A stretch of DNA of 64,000 bases from Paenibacillus sp. MBLB1832 (GTDB taxonomy: Bacteria; Bacillota; Bacilli; Paenibacillales; NBRC-103111), in assembly GCF_032271945.1 (NCBI RefSeq), contig NZ_CP130319.1:1009001-1073000 (forward strand), given 5' to 3'. Position numbers and translations under genes: made by a program. Shown piece by piece: positions 53,824 to 61,663 of the stretch. Positions within the stretch are counted from its first letter, which is position 1. Each line of letters starts with the position of its first letter. The notes beneath the pieces were generated by a model. It was not told the DNA's origin. It ran no database searches and saw only the letters and a list, made by a program, of their open reading frames with translations.

Positions 53824-53936
53824 TTGACGCAAATAAATTCCGCAGTTATAATTCAATTAACCGCACAACGTTGTGCAACTAATATGAAGGCAATGGCGCC
53901 TATCCGATTACAAGGATAGGCGTTTTCTGTCTTTTT
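53824..53936 (+). promoter_or_regulatory. Promoter and leader terminator C
   Basis: A near-consensus sigma-A promoter: TTGACG (53824-53829), 17 bp, TATAAT (53847-53852). The leader has a perfect palindrome GCACAACGTTGTGC (53863-53876) and a terminator with arms CGCCTATCC (53897-53905) and GGATAGGCG (53914-53922), followed by a T-rich run. The piece AACCGCACAACG resembles AACCGTACAAACG of leader B. Confidence 0.7.
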
Positions 53937-53951
53937 TGGAGGATGAATGCG

Positions 53952-54020
53952 ATGAAGAAACGTCTACAGGATCTTGTTTTATTTATCCAATGTCTGCCTA
54001 CTGCTTTGACTTGGTACTAA
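53952..54020 (+). pseudogene. 22-codon reading frame behind leader C, possible gene remnant
   Basis: After the leader terminator there is a GGAGGATG site and an ATG reading MKKRLQDLVLFIQCLPTALT and two more residues before TAA. The basic start followed by hydrophobic residues looks like the beginning of a signal peptide, cut short. A second terminator follows at 54058. Either the gene behind this strong promoter has been lost or the transcript itself is the product. Confidence 0.4.
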
Positions 54021-54057
54021 CATTCATGTGAGGTTTTATACATTAATAGCTCGTCTC

Positions 54058-54090
54058 AATATTTGATCCTTAGGGGTCAAATATTTTTTT
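54058..54090 (+). terminator. Terminator
   Basis: AATATTTGATCC pairs with GGGTCAAATATT (one G-U) around a short loop and is followed by TTTTTTTATTT. It closes the short unit that starts at 53824. Confidence 0.88.
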
Positions 54091-54175
54091 TATTTAAGCT
54101 TCATGTTTGGGACGAGCATTCATGTTACAATAAAGCAAAATTTTGGAATAGGCTGGCTGGGAAGGAAGTCGACGC

Positions 54176-54889
54176 ATGCTAGAGGAACGATTAGCGGTCT
54201 TAAATGTACATATTGAAGAGGCCGGTTACGATGAAGTGCCGGATATGATTAAAGGGATTCATTTTACCGTCAAACAAGGGGAACTAATCGGGTTACTCGG
54301 TCCGAATGGTGCGGGCAAAAGCACCACCATCAAGAGCATCCTCGGGTTGCTGAAGCATTTTAAAGGGAACATAGCCTTCAAGGGTGAGAGCAAAAGCTAC
54401 GCCTACATTCCCGAGCATCCGATTCTGTATGATGAGTTGACCCTGTGGGAGCATATGGAATTCGCGGCGTCGGTGTATGAGTTGGATCGAGCTGTGTTTC
54501 TAGAGCGTGCCGATGATCTGCTGACCAGGTTTCGACTCGTGGACGAGAAGCATCAGCTGCCAGGTAAATTCTCCAAAGGCATGCAGCAGAAAATCATGCT
54601 GATCCTTGGATTCCTGCACAAGCCCGATATCTACATTGTTGATGAGCCATTCATTGGATTGGACCCGAAAGCAATCAAGGATTTCTTGGGGATGCTGGAA
54701 GAGGAGCGCAAGCGCGGTGCGGGAATTCTAATGAGTACGCACGTGTTGGATACAGCGGAGCGGATTTGCAGCTCATTCGTTTTACTCTCGGGGGGCAGAC
54801 TGGTGGCAAACGGAAACTTACAAGACATTCAAGAGCAATGTGGGATGCCAGACGCGACACTGTTCGACTGCTTCCATTCGTTATTATGA
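54176..54889 (+). CDS. ecsA: ABC transporter ATPase, EcsA-like
   Basis: 237 residues, GGAAGGAAG site before the ATG. Walker A GPNGAGKSTT near residue 42, a signature-like FSKGMQQKIMLILGFL, Walker B IYIVDEPFIGLDP, and MSTHVLDTAERIC. The sequence and the partner gene match EcsA, the ATPase of the EcsAB exporter linked in bacilli to secretion, regulated proteolysis and competence. It overlaps the next gene by 4 bp (ATGA). Confidence 0.88.
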   Translation: MLEERLAVLNVHIEEAGYDEVPDMIKGIHFTVKQGELIGLLGPNGAGKSTTIKSILGLLKHFKGNIAFKGESKSYAYIPEHPILYDELTLWEHMEFAASVYELDRAVFLERADDLLTRFRLVDEKHQLPGKFSKGMQQKIMLILGFLHKPDIYIVDEPFIGLDPKAIKDFLGMLEEERKRGAGILMSTHVLDTAERICSSFVLLSGGRLVANGNLQDIQEQCGMPDATLFDCFHSLL

Positions 54890-56124
54890 GAGGGGGCGGC
54901 GGTTTGAACAGCAGCTTTGGGGTGTTTGCGCGGCGTGTGCGTTCGGATTGGCATTTTCAGTACCGTGCGATGCGGATGGCAGTAGATTGGGTCATTGCGA
55001 TTTATTTCGTCATTCCTCTGCTGATCATAGCGGGCTATCACTATTATGTATGGTTGTCGGCTCCTCCAGCGAGGTTAAGCGAAATTCCGATACAGTTTGT
55101 ATCCGTTTTATTTTACGTTTTTACTTGGCTAGGTACGCTGCGGTTCTTCGTGGAAGAGGGAGATCAACTATTTCTGAGGCAAAATGAGATCTGGTTTCGA
55201 TCACTGATGCGGCTCGGTTACCGTTATTCTGTCGTGCTGCAAGGCATCACGTCGTTGGCACTAGTACTTCTTTTCTTGCCGTTACTGTCAGCCGTATATG
55301 GTTACAGTGTTTCACAAATCGTATGTTTATGGGTCCTAACTTATGTGGTGAAGCTGAACATTGGGGTGATCCGCCAATTATTGGCGTTGCGATTACGTGG
55401 TATCTTGCTTTGGTTGGTGCGCATTGTCCTCTTCATCGGCCTGGCGTTGCTATTTCAAGCGGCTGTCATGGAGCTTGCGGATCAACCGTTATACGGCTGC
55501 TCGGCGATCGTGGTCGGCATCGTCACATTTGACTTATTAACCCGCGTGCGTTTACGGGAAAAAGGGGCCTTCTTCGCGGATATCGCTAGAGAACGCGATG
55601 CGCGGATGCGGCTTGTCTCGCTGATGCTCGTTCGGATCGTCGAGCGCAAAAGAAAGCCAACCCGCAAATACCCGCTGATTTTCAGCAGGTCGCAGCGATT
55701 GTTCAAAGGCGCCGGAGCCAGCCAAGGGCTTGCGGAGCTGCTAGCCAAATCCTATTTCCGCAGCGGTTTACAATGGCGATTATCGCTTCAATTCACGGTT
55801 GTCATCAGTGGCTTGATGTTTGTGCTGCCGGGTGCGGTAAAGATATTTATCTGGATCCTCGCAGCCGTTATTCTCGTCTTTTGGCGCAAATCGTTCTGCA
55901 AGGACGAGCTGACGACACCGTTCTTGACGCTGTTTCCAATCGAGGATACAAAGAAACATCAGGCGTTGCAGAAAGTCATGCCCGCATTGGTGCTGCCAGC
56001 ATTTATCGTCATTAGCTTATGTGCGGGCATTTCCTTGTTCACGTGGTGGGGTCCGATTGTGATGGTCAGTATGGCAATTCCAGTTGCGTACGGGAGTTCG
56101 TCGGTGTTTACGAGCTGGTATTAA
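54886..56124 (+). CDS. ecsB: ABC transporter permease, EcsB-like
   Basis: 412 residues from the ATG overlapping the ecsA stop; a TTG at 54904 behind AGAGGGGG is an equally good start. About eight membrane segments. The conserved cytoplasmic pieces FARRVRSDWHFQYRAMRMAVDW near the N-terminus and RKYPLIFSRSQRLFKGAG, FCKDELTTPFLTLFPIEDTKK, AIPVAYGSSSVFTSWY further on are typical of EcsB. It forms the membrane part of the exporter. Confidence 0.88.
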   Translation: MRGGGGLNSSFGVFARRVRSDWHFQYRAMRMAVDWVIAIYFVIPLLIIAGYHYYVWLSAPPARLSEIPIQFVSVLFYVFTWLGTLRFFVEEGDQLFLRQNEIWFRSLMRLGYRYSVVLQGITSLALVLLFLPLLSAVYGYSVSQIVCLWVLTYVVKLNIGVIRQLLALRLRGILLWLVRIVLFIGLALLFQAAVMELADQPLYGCSAIVVGIVTFDLLTRVRLREKGAFFADIARERDARMRLVSLMLVRIVERKRKPTRKYPLIFSRSQRLFKGAGASQGLAELLAKSYFRSGLQWRLSLQFTVVISGLMFVLPGAVKIFIWILAAVILVFWRKSFCKDELTTPFLTLFPIEDTKKHQALQKVMPALVLPAFIVISLCAGISLFTWWGPIVMVSMAIPVAYGSSSVFTSWY

Positions 56125-56201
56125 GAAGTTTTAAAATTTCGTAAATCCATCCATCTATCCGCGGGTTTCATTGGTACCATTGTGTATGATTGGCGGTTAG
56201 A

Positions 56202-56385
56202 CGGAACGTGGATGCTCTAATTAGCCGAAAAGGTCTGCAATTGAGCGCTAGGCGGAACGTAAATGCTCTATCTGTCTACGTTTCGAGGAAAAGGGGCTAT
56301 TTTCGGAAAAATAGCGCCCTGACGTTCCGTCTAATGCCCATATTGCGCAATTTGCAGCGAATAGCGCCCTGACGTTCCGCTCATT
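56202..56385. repeat. Four-unit palindromic repeat array, CGGAACGT family
   Basis: Two direct units start CGGAACGT--ATGCTCTA at 56202 and 56253 (51 bp apart). Two inverted units end AATAGCGCCCTGACGTTCCG at 56309-56329 and 56359-56379 (50 bp apart). The whole is a nested inverted repeat of about 180 bp just after ecsB, touching the end of the decayed DUF2306 gene. No coding potential. It looks like a REP- or MITE-like element, related to 52889-52953. Confidence 0.7.
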
Positions 56386-56387
56386 GC

Positions 56388-56829
56388 TCATTTGGTGCGC
56401 GTGCCTTCTCCTTTTCGCAGCAACACCCACTCCACCACCAGCAGATTCAGCAGCAAGCTAATCCACACATTGACGTTCAAAATCTCGACAACCATGTGCT
56501 CGATTCCGCCCTCAGGCAGGTGAAAGCTGTGCATCAACGCATACAAGAGTATGCAAACAGGGAAAATCAGGCGGGCCGAAGTGGCGGCCAACGTGACGGC
56601 ATAACTGCGTATCATCCAGATGCGATGTGCAGGGAGCTGCCCTTTGATTGCATAACGGAACCCTTTCCAGGTCGTGATTAACCAGAGTAGGCTAAGTGCT
56701 AAAAACGCCATAGATTTCGTGAAGTTTTCCGCGTAGAACGTCTGGATTCATAGACACATAAGGAAAAATCGCTGCAATCGCCACGCCAACAATCAGGATG
56801 ATAGATAAAATCCCTAATTTTCTACTCAT
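56388..56829 (-). pseudogene. Internally deleted DUF2306 membrane protein gene
   Basis: From the ATG at 56829 the minus strand reads MSRKLGILSIILIVGVAIAA and IFPYVSMNPDVLRGKL, a typical DUF2306 start, and then meets a stop after about 44 codons. In another frame, from about 56711 to 56388, it continues as the C-terminal half (FLALSLLWLITTWKGFRYAI, PAHRIWMIRSYAVTLAATSARLIFP), the conserved core of that family. The middle membrane segments, about 70 residues, are missing and the frames do not match. The 107-residue C-terminal frame could be expressed alone, but it lacks a ribosome binding site. Confidence 0.7.
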
Positions 56830-56961
56830 GGTAAGCCCCCATTTAAGTTCATCTACACGATCCCCCTATTGTAAGTCCTGTATCTAAACTACCTCTTATT
56901 CATTTCTTAAAAAAATCTAAACAACCGGCGGGATTTATTTATGTAAATATGGTTTATGACA

Positions 56962-57060
56962 TATAGTGCAAATTTATATGTTGTTCAATGTATGTATTTT
57001 TAAGGTGATTCGCACTATGATTGATTTATGAATTCATACTATAGTGCAAACACACTGGAG
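56962..57060. promoter_or_regulatory. TATAGTGCAAA repeats before the ferritin-like gene
   Basis: TATAGTGCAAA occurs exactly at 56962-56972 and 57050-57060, and a 9/11 inverted copy lies at 57009-57019. The last copy ends just before the ribosome binding site of the gene at 57069. The arrangement suggests binding of a dedicated repressor or activator. Confidence 0.55.
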
Positions 57061-57068
57061 GGGTACTT

Positions 57069-58355
57069 ATGCTGCATCCATTTATGGGAATTGAAAATTG
57101 GGATCGAATCGGAATGTCTGTTGAGGAATCTGCGAAAACCATTCAGCGCATCGCCTATGTGGATCGTCAATTGATGCGGATTGAAGCTGGGCATATGGCG
57201 GCCAGACCTGAATATGAAATTAAAGGGGCCTTAGCTCGCTTAAGCTGGCAGGATGCCGAGCACCATGAGCAATTCCGTCAACGTGGAAAGCAGCTTCGCA
57301 TGAGTACCGTTGCTTTCGATAAATGCCCAGATCCAGCCTTGCAGGAGCTGATGCAAACGGTACTGGATTCGAACACGACGCTGGAATTGTTGACGGCTCT
57401 ATTCGAAGTCATCAAACCCGCACAAATGGCAGCGCTCCATGCTTATAAAGGGAAAGCACAGCCCCTGGTCGACGAGCCTACGTTCCAAATCATCAAGCAT
57501 CAGCTCATTGATCGGGAGGAGCAGATGGCGTGGGGGCGCGAGGCGCTCGCGCACGTGGCAGAGACAGCTTCCGAGGCCGAGAAGGAACAAGCACAACGTT
57601 GGAGAACTTATATCCAACAACTTTTAGCTGCTGCAGGCAGCATTACGGGATGGGAGGAGCGGGTTCCTGTCGATGCAACAGCACGCATTTCCCGCGAGCC
57701 TTTTACGATGCCGCGAGCAAGTACGAGGGATTCGCGATTTACGACACATGTGGTTAAAAATCATGGGATCACATTCGCGGATAATGATGAAGGGCGATTC
57801 ATGCAAATGATGATGGCTCGCTACTTCGAAATGTCGCCAGCCGAAGGTGTAGCTTATGTCCATTTTACAACAGAAGGCAAGCCATGGAGCTTCTATCGAG
57901 ACACGGCCAGGCACATGTGGGATGAAGTTCGTCACAGCTGGTTCGGTGAAGCTGCACTTCGGAAGAAGGGGTACGATGTGTATCAGTTCAAGAACTGGAC
58001 GGGATGGTACGATATGACGGCACAGCTGTTCGAGGGGACCGAGGCATACTCACATTTGACGATTGCAATCGAGAAAGCAGCGATGAAGTATCCGCCAGGC
58101 AAAAGGGAAGAGTGGGAATTCTGCCGTGATGTTGTGAAGGATCCGCTCATGACGACCTTTCAAGATTTCGATTGGGCCGATGAAGTGGTACATGCAGGGT
58201 TCGGACAACGCTGGATGATTGAAGACGTGCATGGCGGTGATGCTCGTGCGGCGCAAGCCGAAGCGGAAAGCACGGTGAGGAAACGTACAGTCTGGATGGA
58301 AGCACAAGGTGATCACAATAAGAACAAACCAGCAGGGAGCTTGGGAGGTTATTAA
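57069..58355 (+). CDS. Ferritin-like diiron protein
   Basis: 428 residues with no signal peptide. Two ExxH motifs typical of ferritin-like diiron enzymes are clear: MWDEVRHSWFGEAAL at about 285 and WADEVVHAGFGQRWM at about 371. Glu-bearing helices precede each (PAEGVAYVHF and GTEAYSHLTIAIEKAAM). The N-terminal 200 residues are also helical and hold AEHHEQF and REEQMAWGREAL, perhaps a second, degenerate bundle. It could be an oxygenase or oxidase; I cannot name the family. A CTGGAGGGG site precedes the ATG. It forms an operon with a TIM-barrel protein. Confidence 0.75.
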   Translation: MLHPFMGIENWDRIGMSVEESAKTIQRIAYVDRQLMRIEAGHMAARPEYEIKGALARLSWQDAEHHEQFRQRGKQLRMSTVAFDKCPDPALQELMQTVLDSNTTLELLTALFEVIKPAQMAALHAYKGKAQPLVDEPTFQIIKHQLIDREEQMAWGREALAHVAETASEAEKEQAQRWRTYIQQLLAAAGSITGWEERVPVDATARISREPFTMPRASTRDSRFTTHVVKNHGITFADNDEGRFMQMMMARYFEMSPAEGVAYVHFTTEGKPWSFYRDTARHMWDEVRHSWFGEAALRKKGYDVYQFKNWTGWYDMTAQLFEGTEAYSHLTIAIEKAAMKYPPGKREEWEFCRDVVKDPLMTTFQDFDWADEVVHAGFGQRWMIEDVHGGDARAAQAEAESTVRKRTVWMEAQGDHNKNKPAGSLGGY

Positions 58356-58359
58356 CAAA

Positions 58360-59235
58360 ATGCAGCATGCCGTCAAAGAGGATATAACGAGAATTAATGA
58401 TGGCTCGCAGCGCCCGCCGCGACTTGAGGTGCATCAATCGATGTGGGCGATGATGAGTCTCGGACCTGAGGGGACAGAGTTACCCTTGGAAGAGAAGTTC
58501 GAGCGTATCGCTGACGCGGGGTTTACCGGCATTCTAGCAAGGGTGCCAGAAGCTCACGACCGAGAGGACTGGAAGAGGCTGCTTAAGCAGTACGAACTCA
58601 GTTTTGGTACGCATTGTTTTCCTTTTCAAGCTAGCGACTTATCGACTCATTTACAGCAGGCTAATGAGTTCGAGATGCTGTACGTGAATGCTCAGGCAGC
58701 TGATTCATTCGTGGTGGACGAGGACGCTGCCCAACTGTTGGATGCGCTATACGCCGTGGCCAAGACACAGGGTACACCGTTTTTCGTTGAGACGCATCGC
58801 GGAAAAATCACGCAAGATTTAATCCGTACCGTGGCTTATACGAAAAATCGGCCTCATCTCAGGTTTACCCTAGACCTTTCCCATTATGTTTTGGCGGGGG
58901 AGATGACGGAGCGGCAAGAGAAGGCCGAGCCCTTGATCCAAGCTTTGCTTCAGCGAACGTCGGCCATCCATGGACGGATCTCGTCCGGCGAGCAAATTCA
59001 AGTAGACATTCGCCAATCGTCCGCGATGGTTGAACGATTCGCTGACTGGTGGACTCAAGCGATGCGTTATTGGTTGGCGGAAGCGAAGCCTGGCGATATC
59101 TTGCCGTTCGTATGTGAGCTCGGCCCAGCACCTTATGCGATTACAGGGCTGAACGGTCAAGAGCTCACCGACCGTTGGGAGCAAGCCCTGCTGTTGAAGC
59201 AGTTAGCCGAAGAATGCTGGAAGCGTGCAAAATAA
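58360..59235 (+). CDS. Xylose-isomerase-like TIM-barrel protein
   Basis: 291 residues from the ATG at 58360, with GGGAGG 11 bp upstream. Barrel motifs of the sugar phosphate isomerase/epimerase (AP endonuclease 2) superfamily are present: FERIADAGFTGILARVPE, LSFGTHCFP, EMLYVNAQ, TPFFVETHRG with a metal-ligand Glu, and LRFTLDLSHYVLAGEM with a metal-ligand Asp/His. The substrate is unknown. It starts 4 bp after the ferritin-like gene, suggesting they act in one pathway. Confidence 0.82.
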   Translation: MQHAVKEDITRINDGSQRPPRLEVHQSMWAMMSLGPEGTELPLEEKFERIADAGFTGILARVPEAHDREDWKRLLKQYELSFGTHCFPFQASDLSTHLQQANEFEMLYVNAQAADSFVVDEDAAQLLDALYAVAKTQGTPFFVETHRGKITQDLIRTVAYTKNRPHLRFTLDLSHYVLAGEMTERQEKAEPLIQALLQRTSAIHGRISSGEQIQVDIRQSSAMVERFADWWTQAMRYWLAEAKPGDILPFVCELGPAPYAITGLNGQELTDRWEQALLLKQLAEECWKRAK

Positions 59236-59238
59236 ATC

Positions 59239-59281
59239 AAAGCCCTTGAGACTCTCTAGTTAGAGAGATCAAGGGCTTTTA
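59239..59281. terminator. Bidirectional terminator
   Basis: AAAGCCCTTGA and TCAAGGGCTTT flank an inner CTCTCTA/TAGAGAG stem and lie between converging genes. Confidence 0.88.
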
Positions 59282-59282
59282 A

Positions 59283-59876
59283 TCATTTTGGGGAAGCAGA
59301 AAGGGAGTCTGTTTGCGGGATATGAAGCAGTTCGGATAGCTGCGAAGCAAGATAGTGCGGCGTATACGGCATATCGTTGCGCAGCCAGCAGACAATTGTT
59401 CCTATGATGGCTGATGAGCCATACCAAATGGCAATATCCTTTTGAATGTTAATAGATGTAGGGGAAATCTCATGCGTTTCATAACGTTTCGTGATTGCGT
59501 CAGCAAATAGCTTCATCAGTCGTTCTGTAAAGATGGGAATCCGTTTGGAAGCTAGTATCACCTTGTAAAAGTCGGAATGACTTGCAATATGCTCAAGCAG
59601 TCGGATCATAATTTGAATCTTAAACTCGTACTCATGTGGAAACGTAGAAATAATGGCTTGAATCTCAGTGATCATATCCTCAGACAGCTTATCCATCATA
59701 TCGGGAATATCTTTATAGTGTAGGTAAAAGGTAACACGATTAATGGTGGCACGTTCGGCGATGCGATTCACTGTGATTTTCTCCAGTTCTATCTCTTGAA
59801 GCAGTTCAATAAAAGCGTCACGAATCAATTGCCGTGTGCGTATGACGCGTGGATCTGTTCGAGAGGTGGTAGTCAT
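59283..59876 (-). CDS. TetR-family repressor
   Basis: 197 residues, AAAGGA site before the ATG. The N-terminal helix-turn-helix reads RDAFIELLQEIELEKITVNRIAERATINRVTFYLHYKDIPD. The C-terminal domain resembles TetR_C_8-type (IAIWYGSSAIIGTIVCWLRNDMPYTPHYLASQL). It is divergent from the DHA2 efflux pump and most likely represses it, releasing on binding a toxic compound. The candidate operator is at 60036-60071. Confidence 0.92.
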   Translation of the reverse strand: MTTTSRTDPRVIRTRQLIRDAFIELLQEIELEKITVNRIAERATINRVTFYLHYKDIPDMMDKLSEDMITEIQAIISTFPHEYEFKIQIMIRLLEHIASHSDFYKVILASKRIPIFTERLMKLFADAITKRYETHEISPTSINIQKDIAIWYGSSAIIGTIVCWLRNDMPYTPHYLASQLSELLHIPQTDSLSASPK

Positions 59877-60035
59877 GCGAATCAGTCCTTTCCCAATGAA
59901 TGCCTAAGAACGACAATTCCGTTCCAAGTGTATATTATTTGAATGTTAAACAACACAATGAGCTGAAATGTCAACTAATCAACACTTCATAAAAAGCTGT
60001 TGCTTGTGAACAGTATTCTTGATGACTATAATACT

Positions 60036-60071
60036 ATTTACAACAAGTATAGTATACAACAAACTGTAAAT
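60036..60071. promoter_or_regulatory. Candidate TetR operator
   Basis: ATTTACA (60036-60042) and TGTAAAT (60065-60071) are inverted ends. Inside are two TACAACAA copies and a perfect 11-bp palindrome GTATAGTATAC (60047-60057). It lies 35-70 bp before the efflux gene, where a promoter is expected. Confidence 0.6.
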
Positions 60072-60105
60072 TAGTTTGAGTCGAAATGGAAGGGAATTAT
60101 AAGTC

Positions 60106-61599
60106 ATGAGTACTAATTCAGCAATTGACGTTAGTTCAATTAAGAAAGGCCCTTTGTTATTCGTCATGATCCTCGGGGCATTCATTGCCATCTTGAATCA
60201 GACGATAATGGGTGTGGCCTTACCCGAACTTATGAAAGAGTTTAGTATCGCCGCGTCCACAGGCCAATGGTTAACTACGGGTTACATGCTGGTGAACGGT
60301 GTTCTTATTCCGATTACAGCGTTCCTAATGCAGCGTTTTACAACGCGTGAACTTTTCCAAGCTTCTATGATTATTTTCCTCATCGGTACGATTGTTTCAG
60401 CTGCCGCTCCAGGTTTTGAGGTTTTATTGACGGGTCGCCTTATTCAAGCTGCAGGCGCTGGTATATTAATGCCGCTCCTGATGAATGTTATTCTGACGAT
60501 CTATCCGCCAGAAAAGCGGGGAGCAGCGATGGGGATGGTTGGTTTATCGATCATTTTCGCTCCTGCCGTGGGTCCTGCTATCGCTGGTTACATCTTGGAG
60601 CATTATTCCTGGCGTACACTTTTCTATGGCATCATTCCGTTCGCTGTGATCGTGATCGTAGTGGCTTTTGCCTATCTGAAAAATGTTTCCCAACGTACGT
60701 ATCCTAAAATTGACGCTTGGGGCGTTCTTCTATCCACGGTCGGGTTTGGATTCCTTCTATATGGCTTTAGCAGCGCTGGAAGCAAGGGTTGGTCCAGTAC
60801 GGAAGTTGTACTTTCCATTATTGTTGGTGTAGTTGCCTTAATTTTGTTCACATGGCGTCAGTTGGTTATCAAAAGTCCGCTTCTTGATCTCAGAGCCTTC
60901 AAGTACAACATGTTTACCCTGACGACGTTAATCAACATCGCGGTAACGATGGTGATGTATGCCGATATGATGCTGCTGCCGTTGTATTTGCAAAATGCTC
61001 GCGGCTATACACCTTTAGAGTCAGGAATTCTTATGCTGCCAGGGGCATTGCTCATGGGCTTAATGATGCCAGTAGCTGGTAAGTTCTTCGATCGATTTGG
61101 GGCAAAATGGCTATCCATTATCGGTATGGTCATTACGATTATTACTACACTCGGTTTCGTCAATCTGACGGATTCCACGAGCTATACGTACTTGGTACTG
61201 ATGTCCACTGGACGTCGTTTCGGGATGGCCTTATTCTTAATGCCAATTACAACAGCGGGTCTTAATCAGTTGCCGGCAAGATTGAACGCGCATGGTACGG
61301 CGATCTCCAACACCATCAAGCAAGTAGCGGGCGGGGTCGGTACAGCCTTGCTCGTCACGGTCATGTCCACTAGAACGAAGACGCATCTGGTAGACATGAT
61401 GACGGCTAGCAAAACAGCAACGGCAACGAAGGAACTGATCAAAGAAGCATCGATTCAAGGCATTAATGATTCGTATCTTGTTATCATCGGAATCGGTATC
61501 GTTGGTCTCGTGCTTTCCTTCTTCATTAAACGAGTGGGGCAAGCAGAGGAACCCGAGGTTGAACCTAGCTTGAGCCGTAAAACGTTGAAATCCACATAA
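60106..61599 (+). CDS. DHA2-family MFS multidrug efflux pump, EmrB/QacA-like
   Basis: 497 residues, about fourteen membrane segments. Typical pieces are LGAFIAILNQTIMGVALPELMKEF at TM1, WLTTGYMLVNGVLIPITAFL, LTGRLIQAAGAGILMPLLMNV, GLSIIFAPAVGPAIAGYI (the antiporter motif C) and a late GTAISNTIKQVAGGVGTALL. It exports drugs or toxic compounds in exchange for protons. No EmrA-like partner is present, as usual in Gram-positives. A TetR repressor is divergent. Confidence 0.93.
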   Translation: MSTNSAIDVSSIKKGPLLFVMILGAFIAILNQTIMGVALPELMKEFSIAASTGQWLTTGYMLVNGVLIPITAFLMQRFTTRELFQASMIIFLIGTIVSAAAPGFEVLLTGRLIQAAGAGILMPLLMNVILTIYPPEKRGAAMGMVGLSIIFAPAVGPAIAGYILEHYSWRTLFYGIIPFAVIVIVVAFAYLKNVSQRTYPKIDAWGVLLSTVGFGFLLYGFSSAGSKGWSSTEVVLSIIVGVVALILFTWRQLVIKSPLLDLRAFKYNMFTLTTLINIAVTMVMYADMMLLPLYLQNARGYTPLESGILMLPGALLMGLMMPVAGKFFDRFGAKWLSIIGMVITIITTLGFVNLTDSTSYTYLVLMSTGRRFGMALFLMPITTAGLNQLPARLNAHGTAISNTIKQVAGGVGTALLVTVMSTRTKTHLVDMMTASKTATATKELIKEASIQGINDSYLVIIGIGIVGLVLSFFIKRVGQAEEPEVEPSLSRKTLKST

Positions 61600-61622
61600 A
61601 CAATTGAAATAAGCCACAACCA

Positions 61623-61655
61623 AAAGCCCCGATTCTCCGAGAATCGGGGCTTTCT
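61623..61655. terminator. Bidirectional terminator
   Basis: AAAGCCCCGATTCTC and GAGAATCGGGGCTTT are perfect 15-bp arms between the converging efflux and beta-propeller genes. Confidence 0.9.
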
Positions 61656-61663
61656 CTATACTT

